A stretch of 64,000 nt of DNA, from NCBI RefSeq assembly GCF_003319185.1, contig NZ_QOHJ01000009.1, forward strand, positions 1 to 64,000, read 5' to 3'. The stretch is from Blastococcus sp. TF02A-30 (GTDB lineage Bacteria; Actinomycetota; Actinomycetes; Mycobacteriales; Geodermatophilaceae). Positions 57,939 through 64,000 of the stretch are shown piece by piece. The notes under the pieces were generated by a model, which worked only from the letters and a program-made list of their open reading frames with translations, made no database searches and was not told the DNA's origin. Made by a program: the position numbers and the translations under genes. The stretch's first letter is position 1. The number at the start of each line of letters is the position of its first letter.

Positions 57939-57965
57939 GGGTCCTCGTCGTCGTGCGGGTCGCTC

Positions 57966-58005
57966 GTTGCGGCCAGTCTGGTTCCGCAACGGCAGTTGCG
58001 GCCAG
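57966..58005. repeat. Three-arm repeat upstream of the GGDEF gene
   Basis: GTTGCGGCCAG occurs at 57966-57976 and 57995-58005, with the complementary CCGCAAC at 57984-57990 between. The middle arm can pair with either flank, so two exclusive hairpins are possible. Its place 28 bp upstream of the GGDEF start suggests an operator or a leader switch. Confidence 0.55.
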
Positions 58006-58056
58006 GCGGTTGAGCGACGCGCCCCCGTCGTCCCCCGGACGGGTGGCGGTGCGGGC

Positions 58057-58653
58057 TCAGCCGGTCAGCGCGCGGATCGTCTCGACGACGGCGAACGCGG
58101 CGAAGACCAGGAAGAGCCCGGCCGCGACCCGCCGGATCAGCGCGATGGGCAGCCGGTCGGCGAGCTTCTTGCCCAGGAAGACGGCCAGCCCGGAGACGAC
58201 CAGCAGGGCGGCCCACGCGCCGACGAACACCGACAGCGGGTCGTCGTACCGGGCGGCCAGGCCGGCGGTGGCCAGCTGCGAGAGGTCGCCCCACTCGGCG
58301 GCGAAGAGGACGCCGAAGGAGATGGCGGCGACGCGGAAGAACGACGTCCCCTCCCGGTCGGGGGCGTCGTCGGCCTCCTCCGGTCCGGACGACGCGCTGC
58401 GCCACAGCAGGACGGCGCCGACGAGGAAGAGCACCGCCACCACGCCGCTGACCAGCGCGCCGGGCAGCAGCGACAGCAGCGACCCGGCGGTGACCGCGAT
58501 CGCGACCTGGAGGCCGAACGCCGCCCCCACGCCGACGAACACCGGCCAGTGCGGGTAGCGGGTGGCCAGCACCAGGCTGGCGAACAGCGTCTTGTCCGGC
58601 AGCTCCACGGGGAGCACCAGGACGAACGCGGCCACGACGACCGACAGGACCAC
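58057..58653 (-). CDS. TMEM165/GDT1-family manganese exporter
   Basis: This 198-residue membrane protein has six spans in two repeats. The family metal motifs are present as ELPDKT (first repeat, with proline where EIGDKT is usual) and EWGDLSQ (second repeat). GTG at 58653 has AGGA about 7 nt upstream. A manganese riboswitch precedes the gene, which supports Mn2+ export or sequestration as the role. It faces no partner gene and ends 119 bp from the GGDEF start. Confidence 0.92.
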   Translation of the reverse strand: MVLSVVVAAFVLVLPVELPDKTLFASLVLATRYPHWPVFVGVGAAFGLQVAIAVTAGSLLSLLPGALVSGVVAVLFLVGAVLLWRSASSGPEEADDAPDREGTSFFRVAAISFGVLFAAEWGDLSQLATAGLAARYDDPLSVFVGAWAALLVVSGLAVFLGKKLADRLPIALIRRVAAGLFLVFAAFAVVETIRALTG

Positions 58654-58708
58654 GGGGATTCCTACTTCCGCTCGGCGCCGCCGGGCGGGTGCGGGCAGCC
58701 TCCGACCG

Positions 58709-58835
58709 GCAGCAGGGCTGCTGCGATCGAAGGTCTCGCCCACCCGCGCGCGGCGCGGGCCCGCTGACCGGGCGGCCTGCGAGAGGCGCGCCAGCATGTC
58801 GACCAGCGGACGGGGGGCTACTCCCCTTCGGCAGC
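58709..58835 (-). ncRNA. yybP-ykoY manganese riboswitch
   Basis: On the minus strand the conserved GAAGGGGAGTAGC, GGTCGACATGCTGGC and GGCGAGACCTTCGAT blocks appear in the right order upstream of a GDT1 gene. P1 forms from GCTGCCGAAG (58826-58835) and CTTCG...GCAGC (58720-58732). The 3' strand of P1 also belongs to GCAGCAGCCCTGCTGC (58709-58724), so P1 and this hairpin exclude one another. The leader to the start codon is about 55 nt. Confidence 0.88.
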
Positions 58836-58967
58836 GAGGGTAGCCGACGGGCACCGGTAATCCGGGTGCGTGCGACGCAGGTCACCGCTACGGTCCGCGG
58901 CATGCGATGGCGTTGACCCCCGTCCCGGCCCCTGCCTGCCGCCGCCCGGCCCCTGGCCCGCCTGGCG

Positions 58968-60065
58968 GTGTGCTGGGCCGCGCTCTCCGAGCTGGTGCCG
59001 CTCTACCCGCTCTACGCGCTGCTGTTCCTCGACGCCGGCCTCTCCGAGGGGCAGGTCTCGGCGCTGTTCGCGATCTGGTCGGTCACCGCGCTGGCCGCCG
59101 AGGTGCCGGCCGGGGCGCTCGCCGACCGCTGGTCCCGCCGCGGCGCCCTGGCGCTCGGTGGGCTGCTGCAGGCGGTCGCGTTCGCCGTCTGGACCCTGGC
59201 GCCCGGTTTCACCGGCTTCGCGGCCGGCTTCGTGGTGTGGGGCGTCGGCGGCGCGCTGACGTCCGGGACCGCGGAGGCGGTGGTCCACGACGCGCTCGAG
59301 GCGGTCGGCGCCGAGGGCGAGTTCGGCCGGGTCAACGGCCGGATGACCGCCGCCGAGCTGCTGGTGCAGCTGCCCACCGCCCTCGCGGCGGGCGTGCTGT
59401 TCGCCGTCGGCGGCTACGCGTGGGTGGGCTGGGCGAGCGTCCTCGTGTGCCTGGCCGCGGCCCTGCTGGCGCTGCGCTTCCCCGAGCCGCCGCGCGACCA
59501 CGGCGACGGGTTGCTGGCGGCCCTGCGGGAGGGTGCCGGTCAGGTGGCCCGCCGCGGACCGGTTCGCCTGGCCGTGCTCGCGGTGGCCCTGGTGGGCGGG
59601 CTGGACGCCATGGAGGAGTACTGGCCCGTGGTGGCCGCCGACCGCGGGATCGAGCCCGCCGTCGTCCCCGCCGCGGTGCTGGTCGTGGCGCTGGCCGGCG
59701 CCGGCGGAGCGCTGCTGGGCGGCCGTGCCGACGACCTGCCCGACGGGGCGCTGCCCGCCCTCCTGGGCGGCGCCGGGGGGCTGCTGCTGGCGGCGGCGTT
59801 CGTGCCGGGACCGGCCGCCCTCGCGCTCGTGGCCGTCGGCTACGCGCTGTACCTGGCGGTGCTCGTGGCCGCGGAGGCGCGGCTGCAGGAACGCATCGAG
59901 GGCGCCTGGCGGGCCACGGTGACCTCGATCGCCGGGCTCGGCATCGAGCTAGCGGCCCTGCCGGTGTTCGCCGCGTGGGCGCTCGGCGGCCTCCCGGCCG
60001 TCGCGGTGCTGGTCCTGGCCGTCGCCCCGGTGGTGGGGGTGGCGCTGCGCTACCCGGCGCGCTGA
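58968..60065 (+). CDS. MFS transporter
   Basis: This carrier has about 365 residues and 11-12 spans. Motif A is VPAGALADRWSRRGALALGG, and GVGGALTSGTAEAVVHDAL is typical of YqgE/MdfA-like drug-type members. The start is uncertain: the frame opens after a stop at 58914, contains no ATG, GTG or TTG before GTG 58968, and that start lacks a Shine-Dalgarno and trims the first span. An ATG at 58908 lies in another frame, so a frameshift or a CTG start (for example 58932) is possible. It overlaps the end of the convergent YczE gene by 16 bp. Confidence 0.82.
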   Translation: MCWAALSELVPLYPLYALLFLDAGLSEGQVSALFAIWSVTALAAEVPAGALADRWSRRGALALGGLLQAVAFAVWTLAPGFTGFAAGFVVWGVGGALTSGTAEAVVHDALEAVGAEGEFGRVNGRMTAAELLVQLPTALAAGVLFAVGGYAWVGWASVLVCLAAALLALRFPEPPRDHGDGLLAALREGAGQVARRGPVRLAVLAVALVGGLDAMEEYWPVVAADRGIEPAVVPAAVLVVALAGAGGALLGGRADDLPDGALPALLGGAGGLLLAAAFVPGPAALALVAVGYALYLAVLVAAEARLQERIEGAWRATVTSIAGLGIELAALPVFAAWALGGLPAVAVLVLAVAPVVGVALRYPAR

Positions 60066-60676
60066 ACCGGCTCGGCCGCCAGCCGGGGGAGCAGCACCTG
60101 CACGAGCGGCCCGATGGCCAGCGCGTACAGCACCGTGGCCAGGCCGAAGGTGCCGCCGAGCAGCCAGCCGGTGAGGACGACGACCACCTCGATGGCGGTG
60201 CGCACCAGCCGCACCGAGCCGCCGGTCCGCCGGACGAGGCCGGTCATCAGCCCGTCCCGGGGCCCGGGCCCGAACCGGACGCCGACGTAGGCGGCGGTGG
60301 CCACCGCGTTGAGCACGATCCCCGCGACGACGAAGGCGATGCGGACCGCGAGCGACGACGGCGGGTCCAGCACGGCGAGCGTGGCGTCGATCGCCAGCCC
60401 GATGACGACGACGTTGCTCACCGTGCCCAGGCCGGGGCGCTCCCGCAGCGGGATCCAGGCCAGCAGCACCAGCGCGCCGACGATCATCGACACCACGCCG
60501 ATGGACAGCCCGACCTGCCCGGCGATGCCCTGGTGCAGCACGTCCCACGGCATCACGCCCAGGTCCGAGCGCACGAGCAGCGCCATGGAGAACCCGTAGA
60601 GGGCCAGGCCGGCGTAGAGCTGGACCAGGCGGCGGGGCAGGCGGCGGTCGGTGCGGACCACGGGCGTCTGGAGCAC
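60050..60676 (-). CDS. YczE/YyaS/YitT-type membrane protein
   Basis: This 208-residue protein has five hydrophobic spans. Family segments are LYAGLALYGFSMALLVRSDLGVMPWDVLHQGIA and FGPGPRDGLMTGLVRRTG. YczE proteins are of unknown function, and a link to surfactin production was reported for the Bacillus member. GTG at 60676 faces the MocR gene, with a shared inverted repeat between; YczE and MocR genes are often paired, so the regulator probably controls it. Confidence 0.87.
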   Translation of the reverse strand: MLQTPVVRTDRRLPRRLVQLYAGLALYGFSMALLVRSDLGVMPWDVLHQGIAGQVGLSIGVVSMIVGALVLLAWIPLRERPGLGTVSNVVVIGLAIDATLAVLDPPSSLAVRIAFVVAGIVLNAVATAAYVGVRFGPGPRDGLMTGLVRRTGGSVRLVRTAIEVVVVLTGWLLGGTFGLATVLYALAIGPLVQVLLPRLAAEPVQRAG

Positions 60677-60694
60677 GAGCCCATCGTGCGGCAG

Positions 60695-60721
60695 GATTGG
60701 CCTGCGCACCACGGGCCAATC
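60695..60721. promoter_or_regulatory. Inverted repeat between YczE and MocR genes
   Basis: GATTGGCC and GGCCAATC are perfect 8-bp arms with an 11-bp spacer. The site ends 13 bp before the MocR start and 18 bp from the YczE start, which fits a shared operator. Confidence 0.65.
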
Positions 60722-60734
60722 GGGAGGAAGTGGC

Positions 60735-62174
60735 GTGGGTACGACGTCGGCACGACGGCTGGGCGAGCTGGTCGGCGACCTCGGCGGCGAGCGGCCGCCC
60801 CGGTACGCGGCGCTCGCCGGCCGGGTGCGCCGGCTGGTCGCCGAGGGGCGGGTCCCGCTCGGCTCCCGGCTGCCCGCCGAGCGCGAGCTCGCCGCGGCGC
60901 TCGGGCTGAGCCGGGCGACGGTCACCGCCGCCTACGCCCGGCTGCGGGAGGACGGCTGGGCCGTGGCCCGGCAGGGCTCGGGCACCTTCGCCGCGCTCCC
61001 CGCCGGGCCCGACCGCGGCGGCTGGGTGCCCGCGCCGGCCGACGGCGACGTCCTGGACCTGGCCCATGCGGCGCCCCTGGGCTCTCCGCTGGTGCCCGTG
61101 GCGTTCGAGCGGGCGCTGGCCGAGCTGCCCCGCCACCTGCCCGGCCACGGCTACCACCCGGCCGGTCTGCCCGATCTGCGGGCGCGGATCGCCGAGCGGT
61201 ACACCGCGCGCGGCCTGCCCACGACGGCGGAGGAGGTGCTCGTGACCGCCGGTTCCCTGCACGCGGTGTCGATCGCCTTCCAGCTCCTGCTGCGCCGGGG
61301 CTCCCGGCTGCTGGTCGAGCAGCCCACGTACCCCAACGCCCTGCAGGCCGGGCTGGCGGCGGGTGCGCGGGTGGTGCCCGCCGGGCTGGCACCGGAGGAC
61401 CCGGCCGCCGGCCTCGCCGCCGCCGAGGAGGCGCTGGCCGCCGTCCGCCCGCCGGTCGCCTACCTGATGCCGGACTTCCAGAACCCGACCGGCGTGCTCC
61501 GCGGCGTGGCCGAGCGGGAGCGCCTGGCGGCGGCGCTCCGCAGGGCGGGCACGACGGCGGTCGTCGACGAGACCCTCGTCGACCTCGGGCTGGACGCCAC
61601 GCCCCCGCCACCCCTGGCCGCGTTCGGGCCCGGCCACGTCTCCGTGGGAACGCTGAGCAAGAGCGCCTGGGGTGGGCTGCGGATCGGCTGGCTGCGTGCC
61701 GACGCGGCGCTGGTGCGCCGGCTGACCGCCGTCGCCGTCCGGACCACGCTGTCGCAGCCGGTGCTAGAGCAGCTGGCCGCCTGCGCCGTGCTCGACGAGC
61801 TCGACGTCTCCCTGGTCGGGCACCGCCGGGTGCTGCGGGAGCGGCGCGACGTCCTCGTCGACGAGCTCCGCCGGCGGCTGCCCGCCTGGTCGGTGCCGCT
61901 GCCCGCCGGGGGCCTGGTGCTGTGGTGCCGGCTGCCGTCGGCCCGCTCCCGGGCGCTGGTCGCGGCCGCCGAGCCGCTGGGCCTGCGGCTGGCCGCCGGG
62001 CCGCTGTTCGGCACCGGGCACGCGCTCGACGACCGGCTCCGGCTGCCCTGGTCCCAGCCGCCCGACGTGCTGCGGCGCGCCGTGGAGCTGCTGGTCGCGG
62101 CCGACGCGGCGGTCGGCGGCGGCGCCCCGGTGGCCGGCCCCGAGGAGTTCCGCGCGCTACCGGCCGGCGTCTGA
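60735..62174 (+). CDS. MocR-family regulator (GntR helix-turn-helix plus aminotransferase fold)
   Basis: This 479-residue regulator has a GntR winged helix at about 20-85 (LPAERELAAALGLSRATVTAAYARLREDGWA) and a class I aminotransferase-like domain (about 110-470) with the PLP lysine in VGTLSKSAWGGLRIGW and VAYLMPDFQNPTG. Members sense PLP or amino compounds. GTG at 60735 follows GGGAGGAAG. It diverges from YczE and converges on the AraC gene, overlapping its end by 18 bp. Confidence 0.93.
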   Translation: MGTTSARRLGELVGDLGGERPPRYAALAGRVRRLVAEGRVPLGSRLPAERELAAALGLSRATVTAAYARLREDGWAVARQGSGTFAALPAGPDRGGWVPAPADGDVLDLAHAAPLGSPLVPVAFERALAELPRHLPGHGYHPAGLPDLRARIAERYTARGLPTTAEEVLVTAGSLHAVSIAFQLLLRRGSRLLVEQPTYPNALQAGLAAGARVVPAGLAPEDPAAGLAAAEEALAAVRPPVAYLMPDFQNPTGVLRGVAERERLAAALRRAGTTAVVDETLVDLGLDATPPPPLAAFGPGHVSVGTLSKSAWGGLRIGWLRADAALVRRLTAVAVRTTLSQPVLEQLAACAVLDELDVSLVGHRRVLRERRDVLVDELRRRLPAWSVPLPAGGLVLWCRLPSARSRALVAAAEPLGLRLAAGPLFGTGHALDDRLRLPWSQPPDVLRRAVELLVAADAAVGGGAPVAGPEEFRALPAGV

Positions 62175-63020
62175 CCGCGCCGTTCGCGCCTGCTGGAGGT
62201 AGGCCGACGGCGTCGTCCCCACGACGGCGCGGAAGTCGCGGCTGAAGTGGGCCTGGTCGAACCAGCCCAGCGAGGCAGCCAGCCCGGCGAGGTCGTCGAC
62301 CGCACCGGCGTCGATGAGGGCGGCGGCGTCCTGGAGCCGGTACCGGGCGAGCACCGCCTTCGGTGAGAGCCCGACGTAGCCGGCGAACAGCCGCTGGAGG
62401 GAGCGCACGCTCGTGCCGGCCAGGGCGGCGACCTGCTCCACCCGCACCAGCGAGCGGTCGTCGACCATCCGGTCCAGCAGCGCCTGCAGGTCGACGTAGG
62501 GAGCGGGCGGTCCGGGGGCGTGGGGGACCAGCGCGGCGTCCAGGATGGCGGCGCGGTCGGCGTCGTCGTCGACGGCGAGCACGTCGCGCAGCAGCGCCGC
62601 GGGGTCGACGCGCAGCTCGCGGCCCAGCGGAACCGCGGTGTCGCGGGCCGCCCGCACCCCGGTGAACGCCGTGTAGCCGCCGGGCCGGAACTTGACCGCC
62701 GTGGTGCGGCCGGTGCCGGTCAGGTCGATGGTGAACCGGCGGCTGACCACCCCGTGCACCAGGACCGCGGGCGGCCGGACACCGAACCGGGGCTGGGTGC
62801 CGTCCTCGACCGAGACGTTGACCGCCGGGTGGCTGAGCACCTCGGAGCGGAACGGCGGCTGCCCGGTGCGGTCCCAGCGCACCGACCAGTAGCGCTCCAC
62901 GAACGGCTGCAGCGCGGGGGAGACGGCGGCGTCGCGGCGCAGCGCGGCCACCTGCTCGGTCTCGGCCGGGCGGAGGACGCCGCGCAGCGACCCCGCTGTC
63001 GCGTTCGTCCAAGACCCCAC
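62157..63020 (-). CDS. AraC-family regulator
   Basis: This 287-residue regulator has an N-terminal DUF6597-like ligand domain (PALQPFVERYWSVRWD, TAVKFRPGGYTAFTG) and a C-terminal AraC helix-turn-helix pair (VEQVAALAGTSVRSLQRLFAGYVGLSPKAVLARYRLQ, LAASLGWFDQAHFSRDFRAVVGTTPSAY). GTG at 63020 lies 6 nt after TAGGCT without a ribosome site. It diverges from a VOC protein by only 26 bp, so it may control that gene. Confidence 0.92.
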   Translation of the reverse strand: MGSWTNATAGSLRGVLRPAETEQVAALRRDAAVSPALQPFVERYWSVRWDRTGQPPFRSEVLSHPAVNVSVEDGTQPRFGVRPPAVLVHGVVSRRFTIDLTGTGRTTAVKFRPGGYTAFTGVRAARDTAVPLGRELRVDPAALLRDVLAVDDDADRAAILDAALVPHAPGPPAPYVDLQALLDRMVDDRSLVRVEQVAALAGTSVRSLQRLFAGYVGLSPKAVLARYRLQDAAALIDAGAVDDLAGLAASLGWFDQAHFSRDFRAVVGTTPSAYLQQARTARSDAGR

Positions 63021-63026
63021 CGCGGC

Positions 63027-63032
63027 AGCCTA
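63027..63032 (-). promoter_or_regulatory. -10 element for leaderless araC-family mRNA
   Basis: TAGGCT on the minus strand lies 6 nt before the GTG at 63020. Confidence 0.55.
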
Positions 63033-63046
63033 GGCAGGCTCGGGGC

Positions 63047-63520
63047 ATGACCACCACGAACGGACGCCCCGAGGGCTACACGACGCTGACCCCGTTCCTC
63101 GTCTGCTCCCCGGCGGCCGAGGCGATCCGCTTCTACGAGGAGGTGTTCGGCGCCACCCTGGTCTCGCGCATGGACGGCCCCGACGGCTCGGTCGCGCACG
63201 CCGAGCTCGACCTCGGCCTGGGCCGGCTCCAGCTGGCCGACCCGAACGAGCAGTACGGCCTGGTGCCGCCGCGCGGGGACGGCGACACGGTGAGCGGCTC
63301 GACCTGCATCTACGTGCCCGACGTCGACGCCGTCTTCGAGAAGGCGGTGGCCCGGGGCGCGACGGTGCGCGAGAAGCCGGACACCTTCGTCACCGGCGAC
63401 CGGTTCGCCTCGATCTACGACCCGTTCGGCCACCGCTGGGCGGTCATGACCCGGGTCGAGGACCTCAGTCCCACAGAGGTGGAGCGTCGGCTGGCCGAGT
63501 GGGGCGCCGCTCAGGGCTGA
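63047..63520 (+). CDS. VOC-family protein (glyoxalase/bleomycin resistance fold)
   Basis: This 157-residue protein has the PhnB-like VOC fold: TLTPFLVCSPAAEAIRFYEEVFGATLVSRMDGPDG, HAELDLGLGRLQLADP, and VFEKAVARGATVREKPDTFVTGDRFASIYDPFGHRWAVMT. The two beta-alpha-beta repeats form a metal or ligand cup. A resistance or dioxygenase role is possible; the ligand is unknown. Its end overlaps the convergent larC gene by 56 bp. Confidence 0.9.
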   Translation: MTTTNGRPEGYTTLTPFLVCSPAAEAIRFYEEVFGATLVSRMDGPDGSVAHAELDLGLGRLQLADPNEQYGLVPPRGDGDTVSGSTCIYVPDVDAVFEKAVARGATVREKPDTFVTGDRFASIYDPFGHRWAVMTRVEDLSPTEVERRLAEWGAAQG

Positions 63521-64000
63521 CCGGGTAGGCGGCCTCCGCGGCGGCGGTCGCCGCCCGCAGCACCTCCTTGACCGGCAGGTCCAGCTCCCGGGCCAGCGCG
63601 GCGACGTCCTCGTACTCGACGCCGACGTTGACCACCTGCTCGGCGTGCACGGCGACCTTCACGCCCACGTCGCCGCCGAGCACCTCCACGGTGGCGTGCA
63701 GCCGCTCCAGGGCCACCTTGCCGACGTCGAGCACCCGCAGCCCGATCGTCGACGTCGTCGCGAAGACCACGGCCTGCACCGCGGGCACGGCCTCGGGGCG
63801 GCACAGCACCGACAGCGTGTGCGCCGGGCGGCCCTTCTTCATGAGGATCGGCGTGAGCCAGGCGTCGGACGCGCCCGCGGCCAGCAGCGCGTCGAGGACC
63901 CCCGGCCACAGCCGCGGGTCGAGGTCGTCGACGTTCGCCTCCAGCACGACCGGCCGGGCAGGCGTGGCGGCGGCGGGCTCGACCGGCTCGCCGAGGACCA
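63465..64000 (-). CDS. larC: Nickel-pincer cofactor synthesis protein LarC, C-terminal part (partial)
   Basis: The frame is open to the window edge. The visible 178 residues read VVLEANVDDLDPRLWPGVLDALLAAGASDAWLTPILMKKGRPAHTL-type sequence, the hallmark of the LarC C-terminal region, which inserts nickel into the pyridinium pincer cofactor of lactate racemase. The N-terminal CTP-binding part lies beyond the window. larA, larB and larE are not in view. The C terminus (RPTRPADAPPLWD) overlaps the VOC gene antisense. Confidence 0.9.
   Translation of the reverse strand, partial: VLGEPVEPAAATPARPVVLEANVDDLDPRLWPGVLDALLAAGASDAWLTPILMKKGRPAHTLSVLCRPEAVPAVQAVVFATTSTIGLRVLDVGKVALERLHATVEVLGGDVGVKVAVHAEQVVNVGVEYEDVAALARELDLPVKEVLRAATAAAEAAYPVSPERRPTRPADAPPLWD

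Noticed and set aside
58902..58916. Leader peptide MRWR before the MFS gene
   Set aside because: Four codons with no ribosome site and no attenuator structure; more likely part of a start or frameshift problem.

Overview
The window is a contiguous stretch of a high-GC actinobacterial chromosome. It opens inside the sarcin-ricin loop of a 23S rRNA, followed by 5S rRNA and a strong terminator. GTG starts, ATGA/GTGA stop-start overlaps, leaderless promoters, SARP, BTAD and DUF4397 genes, and a mix of DNA-repair and oxidative-stress genes suggest the Geodermatophilaceae (Blastococcus, Modestobacter, Geodermatophilus). That family assignment is inference from gene style and was not tested by a search. 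No prophage, IS transposase, tRNA or CRISPR array was seen.

Layout. 1-0.5 kb: rRNA 3' end. 0.5-3.2 kb: GntR-ABC operon with a 24-bp operator, and a lipoprotein. 3.2-7.1 kb: five-gene operon (DUF4397 surface protein, class F sortase, SigK-like ECF sigma, RskA-like anti-sigma, EgtE-like PLP enzyme). 7.3-10.6 kb: DUF309, SRPBCC, photolyase and Fpg. 10.6-13.5 kb: soluble double-GAF chemoreceptor and MBL-fold hydrolase. 13.6-18.9 kb: DesK/NarL two-component system with a FtsX-type ABC exporter. 19-20.4 kb: small zinc-ribbon protein and Rieske protein. 20.6-26.6 kb: LytS/LytTR pair with two acetate-type sodium symporters. 27.2-29.7 kb: Mn-catalase and a divergent kinase/regulator pair. 29.8-34.5 kb: saccharopine-type dehydrogenase, GlmL, PH-domain proteins, rhodanese. 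34.6-39.1 kb: acyl-CoA ligase, P450, DUF5926, BKACE. 39.2-44.2 kb: arginine deiminase/MFS/M20 operon and SDR. 44.3-52.5 kb: SARP regulator, berberine-type oxidase, AGPS-like oxidase, GlpD. 52.6-57.9 kb: methyltransferases, MerR, TetR with twin operators, GGDEF protein. 58-64 kb: Mn exporter under a manganese riboswitch, MFS, YczE/MocR, AraC, VOC, and the 3' part of larC.

The most unusual signal is a dispersed intergenic element built from the palindrome GCTTTCGGTACCGAAAGC. It occurs in five clusters. Four of them are two-unit composites of about 50-60 bp with a conserved asymmetric spacer, in both orientations, between convergent, tandem and even divergent genes. Two clusters carry matching changes in both units that preserve a long whole-element hairpin. 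Other non-coding finds are a yybP-ykoY riboswitch whose P1 stem competes with a downstream hairpin, a hairpin over the start of an MBL-fold gene, a palindrome-rich gap at 26.6-26.8 kb, three Crp-like boxes, and eight genes with a TANNNT hexamer 6-7 nt before the start codon (leaderless).
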